A stretch of 64,000 bases of DNA from Symbiodinium natans. Taxonomy: Eukaryota > Sar > Dinophyceae > Suessiales > Symbiodiniaceae. Below the pieces are notes generated by a model that searched no databases, had not been told where the DNA came from, and saw nothing but the letters and a program-made list of their open reading frames with translations. Below, piece by piece: positions 40,915-51,454 of this stretch; positions within the stretch are counted from its first letter, which is position 1, and every line of letters starts with the position of its first letter. The DNA is taken from assembly GCA_905221605.1 (NCBI GenBank), contig CAJNDS010000429.1, positions 1-64,000 of the forward strand, given 5' to 3'. The position numbers and the translations under genes were made by a program.

Positions 40915-41915
40915 TTGGTCACAAGTCGTGCTTATAGGCTTGTAGGCCGCGAGGCGCATACCACGAGTTAGCATTATAAGGCATTATAAGATGGATGTGA
41001 CAGGTCATGCTCCGGTCACGATATCGGACAATCGCGTTGATCGCAGCGCTCCAGGCCTCGAGGTCCCCCCCATCCGAGCTAAACTGCCACTGTTCGACCA
41101 TGTTCTTCAACGAGCGCAGCAAGGAGGTCTTCGAGTACACTGTCGTTCGCTGGGCCGGGGGCTTGCGGCGGGAGCACATGGCGCAGCTGGCCAGGGTCGT
41201 GGCTGGCGTTGCAGCCGAAGCGTGGCGCCCCGTTCACGTCGGCAACGGCTTCGAAGTGGACGAGCCGCGTTCCAGTACTTGAACGAGTACCTCGCGTGGC
41301 CCTCGAAGGTCGGACCGGTGTCGCAGACCTTGGTGATCCGAAAGGTGCCCACAACACCCCTTGTGTTGCAGTGTAGTCTGCGTGCACGGGGAATCACTCT
41401 GGAAGCCTCCTTCACCACGTTGAGCGGATCGAACCCCATGCCCTCGGCACAATTCCTCAGCAGGCCCATCATGCGCGTCCGGGACGTTGCCCGCCAAACG
41501 CGCAAGATGGCGCTTGCTTCGGGCCTCCTCCGGTCCACTCGCCAGCAGTTGCAGATCATCTTGGAGGGCTTCCACGCCTTGCCCGTGGACGATGCGGTGC
41601 TGTGGTCCGAACGAATCAGAACCCGACCCTCCAAGACGAGACTTATCGGAACGACCAACCTATCGAATGTCAACCTACGAGCCCTTTTGAGAGCTGCCTG
41701 CCAACGTAAGACGAGCTAACGCGATGAAAGATGGGTAATCGACCTATGAAGTACAGAGCACCTACTCTGCACCGAATGCCTGTTTTGATGCGCTTCAACA
41801 GTTGCAAGTTTCACCTGCTTGGCTTCCATGCGAGAGATCCAGGTTTCACATACCTCGGCACGCTTCGAAAATATGTATTTTGAGAGCTCCAGGTGTCACC
41901 TCCTTTTTAGACTTC
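40915..41915. repeat. Segmental duplication, copy 2
   Basis: Second copy of 39333-40375. Its differences include the 34-bp deletion near 41268 and a shorter CTTATAGG repeat at the left end. Confidence 0.92.
41100..41719 (+). pseudogene. Frameshifted copy of the 217-aa ORF
   Basis: It matches 39522-40175 but lacks 34 bp after GACGAGCCG, a region in copy 1 bounded by a GCG repeat. The deletion shifts the frame, so the ATG-started product ends at DEPRSST (stop 41282). The downstream part stays open in the new register, joined to a different upstream frame. Many of the other base differences are silent in the copy 1 frame. Confidence 0.8.
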
Positions 41916-42714
41916 CCGAGAGCTTCAGGGTTTTACCTCCTCTAGGCACCCCGAGAGCTCCAGGGTTTCACCTTCTTCAGGCATCCCGAATGCTCCAGGT
42001 TTCACCTCCTTTAGGCCCCGTGAGAGCTCCAGGTTTTAGGTTTCACCTCCTCTAGGCCTTATGAGAACTCCAGAGCTCCAGGCTTCACCTCCTCTAGGCC
42101 CCCTGAGAACTCCAGGCTTCACCTCCTTTAAGCCACCCGAGAGCTCCAGGCTTCACCTCCTTTAGACCCCCAGGCTTCACCTCCTTTAGGTCCCCCAAAA
42201 CCTCCAGGTTTCACCTCCTTCAGGCTCCCGAGAGCTCCAGGTTTCACCTCTTTTAGGTCCCCCGAAAGCTCCAGGTTTCACCTCCTTTAAGCCCCCCGAG
42301 AGCTCCAGGTTTCACCTGCTTTAGGCCCCCCCAGAGCTCCAGGCTCCACCTCCTTTAGGCCTTGAGAGAGCGACAGGCTTCACTTCCTTTAGACCTCCCG
42401 AGAGCTGCTTCACCTCCTTAGGGCCCTGCGAGAGTTCCAGGTTTCACCTCCTTTAGGCCCCACCAAGAGCTTCCCCCCAAAAAAAAACTCCAGGCTTCGC
42501 CTCTTTTAAGTCCCCCCCAAAAGCTCCCGGCTTCACCTCCTTTAGGCCCCTGCAAAATTTAAGCTTCACCAACTTGAGAGCTCCAGGCTTCACCTCCTTG
42601 AGGCCGCCCAGAGCTCCAGGCTTATAGGCCCCGCAAGAGCTCCAGGCTTCACCTGTTTTGAGCCCCCCGAGAGCTCCAACTTCACCTCCTTTAGCTCGTC
42701 CCAATCCCCTGGCT
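41916..42714. repeat. Satellite array
   Basis: About 22 diverged units, several truncated, with an A-run at 42479-42487. No gene is seen. Confidence 0.9.
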
Positions 42715-42724
42715 TTAGTATATC

Positions 42725-42919
42725 ATGAGCATTGAAAGAGCCGTACAAGCGCAGTCGCCAAAAGAATTAACTCTAGATGCATCCGCTGCCTTGAGCTCGA
42801 TTTCAGAAGATAACTCGCCACACGACACACCTCACATATATACTGCATCAAATGTTCAGCGCAACAAGCGGCAACCTGAATCACGTTGTCGCACGGTCAG
42901 CAGTCAATCACATTGTTAA
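42725..42919 (+). CDS. Small hypothetical ORF, 64 aa
   Basis: ATG 42725 to a stop at 42919, rich in Ser, Gln and polar residues (SIERAVQAQSPKELTLDASA). It stands at the left end of a non-satellite block. No family is recognised; it could be a first exon or chance. Confidence 0.25.
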   Translation: MSIERAVQAQSPKELTLDASAALSSISEDNSPHDTPHIYTASNVQRNKRQPESRCRTVSSQSHC

Positions 42920-43113
42920 ATTGCTCCCGGGCTGCCAAAGCTATTCAAGGAGAAAGGCGTGCAGCCCTCAGCTTCAACATGCAAGAATGTCGCAGAATAT
43001 CTCAAACATATTTTCATTTTGCAGGAGGTCATGAACCAGAACCGCTAACAGCTCAGCCACCAGACCCATGTGTATGTTGAGAACACAATCTGCCAAAGCA
43101 CTGTGAGAGGAAA

Positions 43114-43656
43114 ATGGAATACGCTCATCGACAAGTTCTTGGAGGCATGGGTTTTCGCAGCAAGAACTGGGCTCTCACTGCACATGAATCTCTCAATGCA
43201 AAGGAGACCAAACTTCCCGAGTCCTTCCGCAAGGCAAGAGCTCGTATAAAAGTTTTCACACAGCTCTCATTAAGTCCAGATTCCAATAGCAATTGCCTGC
43301 AGGAACCCTATGTGCGGCTCTTTCATCTTCGCGTGTATGAAAACATGCACGTCTACGAAAAGCTACAAAACGATGCTGTGCTGGAGGCGCATCCACACCT
43401 CGCGTGAAACCGAGACTGCCTCACGACCCAACTTTGCTGGCAGGCATTGAAAGCAGAAGCGAACCAACACTACAGGGACATCATCAGACAGTGCATGATG
43501 ACACTTGTGCCGGCAATCGACAAGGCCACAAAGATTGTCATTTGCATGCTAGTTGCATCCCGCTCTTGCGCATGCATCGTGAACCACAGCGAGGCCGCGG
43601 AGCGCGCGAAGATGATGTATCACCCAGACAAGGAGCACCGCGCGGAAAACCCATGA
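43114..43656 (+). CDS. Hypothetical protein, possibly spliced (166 aa)
   Basis: The first frame runs from ATG 43114 to a TGA at 43405-43407. The same register opens again after CTTTGCTGGCAG (43443). A 42-nt intron with GC and AG ends (43402-43443) would join HPHL to ALKAEANQHYRDIIRQ without changing frame. The product is basic in the N-terminal half. It ends in EAAERAKMMYHPDKEHRAEN, which resembles the helix-loop around the HPD motif of J-domains, but without the rest of that fold. Splicing is an inference. Without it the first ORF encodes 97 residues. Confidence 0.35.
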
Positions 43657-43790
43657 CGTGGACTCCAAAGCCAACGAACATGAAAGAAAAAGCAACCGCG
43701 TAACTGCATCACTGTCGTTCCAGTTGCGGTTGCTTTCACAATCACTTAGACACGAATTTTGTTCCATCTATATGCAGAGTCCACAGAATT
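43657..43790. other. Intergenic stretch with TATA-like motif
   Basis: It contains AATTTTGTTCCATCTATATG, a member of the diverged motif family also seen at 39065, 50.4-51.1 kb and 54.3-56.8 kb. No gene is seen. Confidence 0.4.
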
Positions 43791-44090
43791 GAAAACCTCT
43801 TTAGGCCGCTTGAAAGGAATTTGTTTCGCCTATCCTGCAGTATATAAACATTGTCATAAACAGCCTTGTCCTAGTAGCTCCAAAGCAACACAAAGTAGTC
43901 CAACTGCGTGGCCGTCAGCTGGAATGCAACAGTGTAGACTCACACAACACACACAGGCTCGAAGGCAGATTGTGAATCAAAGCCGCCGCCTGCTGTCACA
44001 GCAATTTCGGAGTGTGGCCTGGTTTCTTGGCAGTTCTTCCTTCAAGTCGGCACTAACCATACTTTGATACACATAAAGAAATCAACAAAC
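43791..44090. repeat. Duplicated block III, copy 2
   Basis: Matches 32099-32397 with a few substitutions (for example CTTTAGG for CTTCAGG and GTTTCTTGG for GTTGTTTGG). Confidence 0.9.
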
Positions 44091-45537
44091 CTCCTTTAGG
44101 CCCCTCGAGAGCTCCAGGTTTCACCTCCTTTAGGCCCCTCGAGAGCTCCAGGTTTCACTTCCTTTCGGCCCCCCCAAAGCTCCAGGCTTCACCTCCTTCA
44201 GCCCCCCAAGAGCTCCAGGCTTCACCTCCTTCAGCCCCCCAAGAGCTCCAGGCTTCACCTCCTTCAGGTTCTCAAGAGCTCCAGGTTTCACCTTCTCAGG
44301 CCCCCTGAAAGCTCCAGGCTTCAGCCCCAGAGCTCCAGGCTTCACCTCCTTCACCACCTCCTTAAGGCCCCCCCGGAGAGCTCCAGGTTTCACCTCCTTT
44401 AGGTCCAGGCTTCAGCTTTTTTAGTCCCCCCAAGAGCTTCAGCTCCTTTAGGCCCCCCCGAAATTCCTTACCCCCGACAGCTCAAGGTTTCACCTGCTTT
44501 AGCCCGTCTTCAGCTCCTTTGGGCCTCCCGAGAGCTCCAGGCTTCACCTCCTTTAGGCCCGCCCAGAGCTCAGAACTCCAAGCTTCACCCTTTAGGCTCC
44601 CCAGACGTCCAGGCTTCACCTCCTTTAGGCCTTCCCAGAGCTCCAGGTTTCACCTCCTTTAGGCCCCCCGACAGCTTTAGGCCCCCCAGAGCTCCGCTTC
44701 ACCTTGTTTAGGCCCCCTGCAATTCAGCCCCCCAAGATCACCTAGGCCCCCGAAGGCCTTACCTCCTTCAGCCCCACAGGAGCTCCAGGTTTCACCTCCT
44801 TTAGGCGGCCCGAGCTCCAGGTTTCACTTCCTTTCGGCCCCCCCAAAGCTCCAGGCTTCACCTCCTTCAGCCCCCCAAAGAGCTCCAGGCTTCACATCCT
44901 TCAGGTTCTCAAGAGCTCCAGGTTTCACCTCCTTTAGGCCCTCTCCAGGTTTCACCTCCTTTAGGCCACTTGACAGGTCCAGGCTTCACCTCCTTCAGGC
45001 CCCCCGAAAGCTCCAGGCTTCACCTTCTTCAGCCCCCCAAGAGCTCCAGGTTTCACCTCCTTTAGGGCCCCCGAGAGCTCCAGGTTTCACCTCTTTAGCC
45101 CCTAAAGCCCCCCGAGAGCTGCAGGTTTCACCTCCTTTAGGCCCCCCCAGAGCTCCAGGTTTCACTTCCTTTAGGCCCCTCGACAGCTCCAGGTTTCACC
45201 TCCTTTAGGCTTCCGAGAGCTCCAGGTTTCACCTCCTTTAGGCCCCCAACCCCGAGAGCTCCAGGTGTCACCTCCTTTAGCCTCCCGAGAGCTCCAGGCT
45301 TCACCTCCTTTGCACCCCCCGAGAGCTCCAGGTTTCACCTCTTTTAGGCCCCCCCCAAAAGCTCCAGGTGTCACCTCCTTTAGGCCCCCAGAAAGCTCCA
45401 GGCTTCACCTCCTTTAGGCCTCCCGAGACGTCCAGGCTTCACCTCCTTTTAGGCCCCCCAAGAGCTCCAGGTTTCACCTCCGTTAGGCCCCACGAGACCT
45501 CCAGGTTTCACCTGCTTTAGCCCCCCCGAGAGCTCCA
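44091..45537. repeat. Satellite array
   Basis: About 42 units with frequent CTTCAGCCCCCC variants. Segments of several units recur within the array (44150-44290 versus 44830-44930), evidence of local unequal exchange. Confidence 0.92.
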
Positions 45538-46080
45538 AGGAAAGAAACGATCAAGACAAGTTCCAAAAAGCAGGCGCAGAACATGACTCACAGCATGCAG
45601 CATGCAACGCATTCCTGCTGATCAGGCCATAAGAAAGCTGCATTTGCTGCACGCCGAGTTCAGTGGCACGGAACCTTGGCGACTCATCCAGCTTGCCACC
45701 TCCTCAGATTCCGCTTCAAAATAAAATAGATTTGCAAGAGAGCATGACCTAAGCGTCAGGCATTGAAGACAGCCAAATCATCAGAGACCGCGTACAAAGA
45801 ACTACTGCGGGAGAATGAGAGGCGCGTTCCCACGCATGCCTGACTCCACTTCCATTGAATCCTGACCGTGTTGACAGGGAAATTAAGGAAGCTGCGAAGA
45901 AGCTTGGAAAGCGACCGTCCGAAGCTCATCCTATCCTCCAGTTCTACTCAAGGATAACATTTCACTAGCTCTGCAGCCTCAGGCAAAACGTGAGATCTTG
46001 GAATTTAAGACCTGCAGCAGTGTGTGCGCAGGCAAGAGAGAAAAACTTGTAGCGCACATGCACAGACACTGACTTTCTTT
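45538..46080. repeat. Duplicated block IV, copy 2
   Basis: Matches 34857-35404. Differences include CAAATCATC for CACATCGTC, GTGTTGACA for GCGCTGACA and loss of 10 bp near 45990. No gene is seen. Confidence 0.9.
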
Positions 46081-46325
46081 AGGGCTTCCAGGAGCTTCAG
46101 ACTTCACCTTGTCTATGGCCCCCGAGTGCTCCAGGCTTCACTTGCTGCACCCGCTTTAGGCCCACCGAGAGCTCAACTCTTTAGAACCCCCCGAGAGCTC
46201 CAGGCTTCACCTCCTTCGCCCAAAACACATGAGCTGCTGTTGCTCTTGGCTCGGAAGTAGACTTTTGTCACTTCGTCTACTTGCCATGGCTTCTTGTCAG
46301 CATTGTTGTGTGACCAGCTATGTGA
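46081..46325. repeat. Short diverged satellite and flank
   Basis: Five or six strongly diverged satellite units to about 46220, followed by unique sequence. Confidence 0.7.
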
Positions 46326-46415
46326 GTGCGACATGCCAAGAACACACCCCATCCTGACAAGGCGACGTGGCCGTGCCTGGTTTTTGCCTGTGAGTTCGAG
46401 TGGAACGCTGGCTGC

Positions 46416-46775
46416 ATGGTCACATTCCGCTTTCTCACCGGCGACGTGCTAGGCGTTTTTCAATGGACAGTCGAAGCCCGAGTGAGCATCGTGCAATGCA
46501 GAGGTGTGTCAGTTCTGCACCTGGTGCATGCTGTCTGCGGTAAGGAACTGGAAACCGTGTCTGCCGGACACCTGATGTGGAAAGCAGAATCCTTTCTCCG
46601 AGAGCATGCTAAAGCACCAGACATCCCTTACCACATCATCCTCCTGTACAAGGGCAACGTCCTGAATCCAGACTGGATGCTTTCAGGTCGGACATGTCAA
46701 GTCTGCCCAGTGCCATGTAAGTTTTTCTGCTCTCCTTCCCGGAAGGACCTGATCTTCTTGAACAGAAGCCGCTAG
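46416..46775 (+). CDS. Hypothetical 119-aa protein, possible ubiquitin-like N-terminus
   Basis: ATG 46416, with the frame open 30 codons upstream from a GTG. The start MVTFRFLTGDVLGVFQWTVE has the alternating hydrophobic pattern of a beta-hairpin like those that open ubiquitin-like folds. It is followed by helical sequence (VLHLVHAVCGKELETV, SFLREHAKA) and a strand-rich YHIILLYKGNVLN. The last 30 residues after LSG look different and may be intron read-through. The fold is a guess from pattern; the coding nature is better supported. Confidence 0.45.
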   Translation: MVTFRFLTGDVLGVFQWTVEARVSIVQCRGVSVLHLVHAVCGKELETVSAGHLMWKAESFLREHAKAPDIPYHIILLYKGNVLNPDWMLSGRTCQVCPVPCKFFCSPSRKDLIFLNRSR

Positions 46776-47049
46776 CAACAGTGAGAGCTCGGAATAAAAT
46801 GCCAATAGCAGACTGGCTGCAGCGCTGCCGTCTCTGTGCGCTGCGCAGCCTCTGACAAGGTCGCAAACATGCACATTTCTGTCTGTTTGTGACGTCTGTG
46901 TGTGTGTGTGTGTGCCTGCGGATGAGAATTCTTCCACATGCAATGCAGCAGCGTCGTCCTTCAACCACTCGATTCGCGACTCCGACCAAGAGGACTGTGA
47001 AGAGGGTTTGACGATTGGGGCTGGGTCGAAAGAAATGAAGATGCGCGTG
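46776..47049. other. Intergenic, with a TG microsatellite
   Basis: Contains about nine TG dinucleotides at 46897-46914. No gene is seen. Confidence 0.6.
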
Positions 47050-47815
47050 AGGTTTCACCTTCTTTAGAGCCCCCGACAGCTCCGCGCGTCACCTCCTTTA
47101 GGGTCCCCGAAAGCTCCAAGCTTCACCCTCTTCAGAGCGCCCGAGAGCTCCAGGTTTCAAATCCTTTGGTGCTGCCAAAAGCCCCACCCAGGTTTCACTT
47201 TAGGGCCCCCACCTTCCCCCGAGCTCCAGGTTTCACCTCCTTCAGGCCCCCCGAGAGCTCCAGGCTTCACCTCCTTTAGGGTCCCCGAAACCTCCAGGTT
47301 TCACCTTCCTTTAGGCCCCCCGAGAGCTCCAAGTTTCACCTCCTTTAGAGCCCCCGAGAGCTCCAGGTTTCACCTCCTTTAGACCCCCCGAGGGCTCCAG
47401 GGTTCACCTCCTTTATGGTTTTCGAGAGCTCCAGGTTTCATCCTTTAGGCACCCCGAGAACTCCAGGCTTCAGGCCCCGAGAGCTCCAGGTTTCACCTCC
47501 TTTAGGCCTCCTTTAGGCCTTTAGGCCTCCCGAGAGCTTCAGGTTTCACCTCCGGCCTCCTTTACGCCCCCCGAAACCTCCCAGGCTTCACCTCCTTTAG
47601 GCCCCCCCAGAGCTCCAGGTTTCACCTCCTTTCGGCCCCCGAAGAGCTCCAGGAGAACGCAGGCTTCACCACCTTTACACCAAGAGTTCTAGGCTTCACC
47701 TCCTTTAGGCTTAAAGAGCTCCAGGCTTCACCTCGCTGAGGCCCCCCCAAAGAGCCCGAGACTCCAGGCTTCACCACCTTTAGGCCCCTCGAGCTCCAGG
47801 ATTCACTTCCTTTAG
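47050..47815. repeat. Satellite array
   Basis: About 21 diverged units. The right end gives way to GC-rich short repeats CCCAGCCCAGCCAG at 47820-47865. Confidence 0.9.
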
Positions 47816-48421
47816 ACCCCAGCCCGCGCCCAGCCCAGCCAGCCCAGCCAGCACCCAGCCCAGGCCATGTCTGAGGAATCCAGGCCGCACCTTGTTATTG
47901 TGCCATCCCACCCGTGGTGGCCACGCCTCGAAAAACCCTGCTTTAGCTTGATGGGAAGAAGATTGCCAGATTGCAGAGTCAAACGGTATTTGGAAGTTTC
48001 GCACACTTGAATGGACGAGGACTCGTGAGATCGCAAACCTTTAGTGCTAGAAAAAAGCACCACGGCTCGGACCAAAAGGGTTTCCTCCATCATTATAGTC
48101 GTTTGTGTGCAAACATGTTGACATTCCTTGCGATGTGATTCAAGCGACGTCTCATATGCGAAGCCTTGCAGGAAAGCAGTTCTTGTGCACAGCTCTCTGC
48201 AAATCTTGAAGCTTCATGGCTCGAGCCCTGCACATCAGATCCGCAGAACAGGAACCCATCGAAGGGAATGAGCGGACACTCGGCTTGGAAATCGGCATAT
48301 ATCCACAAGAACTACAAGCACGTACTGCCAAGCCTGTCAACCCGTCATCGCACAGCTAAGGACCTGCAGACGATAAGAGTGCAGCCAACCTTGCATTTGG
48401 AGAAACTACGCACGCGTTGAA
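47816..48421. other. Unique sequence, weak open frames only
   Basis: There are short frames on both strands (84 codons plus at 48166, TTG start; minus frames under 95 codons). None is convincing alone. The plus frame at 48166 could be an exon upstream of 48422. Confidence 0.3.
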
Positions 48422-48853
48422 AATTCGTCCGAAGTGGCTGCAGAAGATACTCGCAGGCGCCAGCAACTAAAATCTACATCATGGCAGTCACATTCTGCCG
48501 CAGACCCACCGCCACCTGTTGCAGGCGCCAAGAAATTCGAGCTTCGCAAGAAGCCATGCCCGCAATTCCTCGTGAAGCAGCGAATCAGCTTGATGGAGAC
48601 CGGTACCAAAATGATCCGGGGCACGGCCATGATCTCAAAATCCCGCCTTCTTACTCCCGACGAGACAAAGAAGTTTGCCCATGTACTGCAGGCAGGCCAG
48701 ACTCCAGCAAAAGTCCCAAAAACCCCGAACTCGCCAAACGTCATTCCGCAGGAGCTCAACTACAATCCGGACAAAACGTACATCTGGACCCTGCGGGACA
48801 TCTACATCCACCCCACTCCGCACGAGGCACGAAAAAATCATGTGAAGCAGTAA
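48422..48853 (+). CDS. Exon-like coding region, about 143 codons
   Basis: Open from just after a TGA at 48419-48421 to a TAA at 48851. There is no early ATG, so it may be an internal or last exon. Lys/Arg- and Pro-rich, with AGAKKFELRKKPCPQFLVKQ, LTPDETKKFAHVLQAG, and a C-terminal NPDKTYIWTLRDIYIHPTPH. Codon use is even and the register is free of repeats. No domain is recognised. The overlapping minus and plus frames look weaker. Confidence 0.45.
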   Translation, partial: NSSEVAAEDTRRRQQLKSTSWQSHSAADPPPPVAGAKKFELRKKPCPQFLVKQRISLMETGTKMIRGTAMISKSRLLTPDETKKFAHVLQAGQTPAKVPKTPNSPNVIPQELNYNPDKTYIWTLRDIYIHPTPHEARKNHVKQ

Positions 48854-49343
48854 ACAGCACCGAACTTGAGCAGCAATCCTGCGCTTGTCTGCGAGGTGCC
48901 TTCCTGGGCAGCACAGGGATCAGTGGTATGGCTGCGACGTGAACACTGGCTGCGTCTAGCAGGTTTGCCAACAGTGCAGCAAAAACGCAACAGCCAGCGC
49001 AAACGCAGATGCAGTAAAGTCACAAGCCCATAAAACATGGGGGTCGCAGATTTTGCTGTTTCGAAGAAGGACAAATGAGCCATGAGAAATAGTTCTCTCT
49101 TGCCGCGTTGCAGGATCTCAGACGCACTGGCAATGGTGCAGAAATCCAAGCTTCATCCATTGCAGCGAAAGCCGAAAGTATCCATTTTCGGTTTCAGTGC
49201 GAGCCGGTCAATCATGTCTCATGTACCAAATCTGCTAAACTCATAGCTGAACACGACAAGTCAGAACACACGTAAGCAAAGCAGACGAAAATAATCGAGG
49301 CAACCTCAACCGCAACAGCATTTATAAAGCAGTGTTGACAAAC
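48854..49343. other. Intergenic, nothing recognised
   Basis: Unique sequence with no frame above about 100 codons that looks coding. Confidence 0.4.
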
Positions 49344-49772
49344 ATGCGCCGACACTGCCGCCATGGCCAACAATGGCCGGCAAAATGGTACCAAGGATGG
49401 AGATGCCGTGGCAAGAAGAACCACCAGAACAACAGCCCATGGACAAAAATGCAGCGCGAAATTAAGGGATGCTGGCAGGACGAAGAAGAATATCTCAACG
49501 CTGCAGAACTACGACGATTATTGCTCGTCTTGCTTCGTGCCAAAGCACGTCCACGTATGCTGCGGCAACACATATGGTTGGATGCCTGCTGGTATCTTAC
49601 GCGAAAGTCTCGAGCTCAGTCGAAAATCAAGAAACCTCCAGAACACGTAGTATACACTTGCAACTGTCCGCTGCGGAGGTCCGAAACAGCAAGGCTGCGC
49701 AGAGACAAATGCATGTGGGATGCCTGGGACAAGATGCTCGTGAAACTACATGAAGCCCAACGCCGTTTCTGA
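49344..49772 (+). CDS. Hypothetical 142-aa basic protein
   Basis: ATG 49344 to a stop at 49772. Very Arg/Lys- and Trp-rich, with a helical centre (CWQDEEEYLNAAELRRLLLV, LLRAKARPRMLRQHIW) and a Cys pair near the end (VYTCNCPLRRSET). A competing frame starts at ATG 49363 in a good context (GCCGCCATGG) and encodes a CSSC..HVHVCC cluster. The true gene may combine both through an intron. Function unknown. Confidence 0.35.
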   Translation: MRRHCRHGQQWPAKWYQGWRCRGKKNHQNNSPWTKMQREIKGCWQDEEEYLNAAELRRLLLVLLRAKARPRMLRQHIWLDACWYLTRKSRAQSKIKKPPEHVVYTCNCPLRRSETARLRRDKCMWDAWDKMLVKLHEAQRRF

Positions 49773-50361
49773 TTGTGCTTCAAAGCAAGATGAAGCATGT
49801 GTAGGCTCAGATACAGACGAACAGCCACCGTTTCACCCCGCAGATGTCTAATGGCACACACGATGTGGAAACAAAAGGCAAGCTATCATGACAGTCGAGA
49901 GCCACGCAACTTGAAGGATTCCCAGCTCTGGAAAATAGACGTCTCGTAACTACGACAAACAAATCACACAATCTCTCGCTCAACCGAAGTGTTTCGGCTC
50001 AGGCTAACAGTCAACACCTTGGCGCGTGGAAACAACAACCTTACTAGCCGCTGGCCATGGCAGAAATGACGATCAGCTGAACGACTTCCCCCAGGCCTCT
50101 CGAATGAATTTGCTCGACCTACAAGAAGTCTTGAAAGCTACTGACAGAAAACAATCTCTCAACCTGAGTGTTTCACTTCATTCACTGCCGCGAGAAAGTA
50201 ATACTGCGAGATTTCACGCCAGCTCAACATCCGGCTCCAAGACTGCACCTTTCCATTCGCAGCAATTCTGCTCCACAAATAGAAGGGATAGAGTCCCCCT
50301 GAGCAGGCCAGAAGCATGGCAAAGGCAGTTCGGGAGCAGCAGCAACAATACAAAACACGAT
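49773..50361. other. Intergenic, nothing recognised
   Basis: Unique sequence. A frame opening at 50026 continues into the 51-bp repeat and is not accepted as a gene. Confidence 0.4.
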
Positions 50362-51125
50362 CACCACCTATATGAAGGGGTCCAGAGCTCACACCTGCCC
50401 AGGACGAGTGTCTTCCACCTTTATGAAGGGATCCGTCCGGAGCTCAGACCTGCACGAAGGAGTGTATGTCACCTATATGAAGGGGTCCGTGGCCCAAACC
50501 TGCCACGGAGCAGTTTGTTCCATTTATATGAAGGGATCCAGAGTACAGACCTGCCCGCGACGAGTACGTTCCACCTATATGAAGGGGTCCAAAGCACCAA
50601 CAGGAGCTTGTTCCACCTTTATGAAGGGGTCCGGAGCTCAGACCTGCCACGAAGGAGTTGGTTCCATCTATATGAAAGGGTCCAAAGCAAATATCCATCC
50701 AGGACAAGACGAGTACGTGACGAGTACGTTCCACGTACATGAAGGGGTCCGGAACTCAGACCTGCTACGAAGGAGTTTGTTCCACCTATATGAAGGAATT
50801 AAAGGAAGACCTGCTTATGTGAAGGGGTCCAGAGTGCAAACCTGCCACGGAAGAGTTTGCTCAACTTTTATGAAGGGGTCCAGAGCTCAGACCTGTCAAG
50901 GACGAGTTTGTTCCACCTATATGAAGGGGTCCGGGCACAGACCTGACCAGGACAAGTTCAACCTTTGTGAAGGCGTCCAGAGCTCAGGGCAAGTCAGTTC
51001 CGCCTGTATCAAGGCGTTCAAAGCAGCAACCTGCCCAGGAGGAATTTGTTCCCCTTTTTATGAAGGGATCTGGAGCTCGACCTGCCACGGAGGAGTTTGT
51101 TCCACCTATATGATGGAGTCCGAGC
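50362..51125. repeat. 51-bp tandem repeat array
   Basis: About 16 copies spaced mostly 51 bp apart (range about 30-67), each with TTGTTCCACCTATATGAAGG followed by GGTCCAGAGCTCAGACCTG. Because 51 is a multiple of three the array stays open in more than one register: one reads FHLYEGVQSSDLP, another STYMKGSRAQTC. The unit resembles the interspersed motif GTTCGACTGATATAAGGG found at 54.3-56.8 kb. Confidence 0.93.
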
Positions 51126-51454
51126 ACAGAGCGCCGCAAATCCGTGAGCGGAACAAAAACAACACGCTTTGCGCGTATGCCCTGGCTTCAAGAAAGTCAG
51201 AGCACGCCACAATTCCATGTCTTACTTTTATCAGGACTGTCCGAGAGAGCCAAAACTCAGTTATTTTCCAAGGTCCAAGCAATACTCACGCAAACTCACA
51301 AAGTACATGCGCAGTTACATAGACAAGACTAAGCACATTCACATGAGACGGACAACCAACCTCGCTGGCAAGATGAGTGCATTAGCAGCAGATCACAAGC
51401 AAACGAGACCTCTCTCTCTATTCGACTTCTCCCAACACAGCTCAGCACGTCGCC
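51126..51454. other. Unique sequence after the 51-bp repeat
   Basis: Open frames here are continuations of the repeat frames or short chance frames. Nothing is recognised. Confidence 0.4.

Noticed and set aside
43600-43656. J-domain protein from the HPDK motif
   Set aside because: Only about 20 residues resemble the HPD loop; the flanking helices of a J-domain are not evident.
50026-51322. Long repeat proteins of 238 and 316 codons over the 51-bp array
   Set aside because: Two different registers are equally open, which is expected for a 51-bp stop-free repeat, and neither has unique coding flanks.
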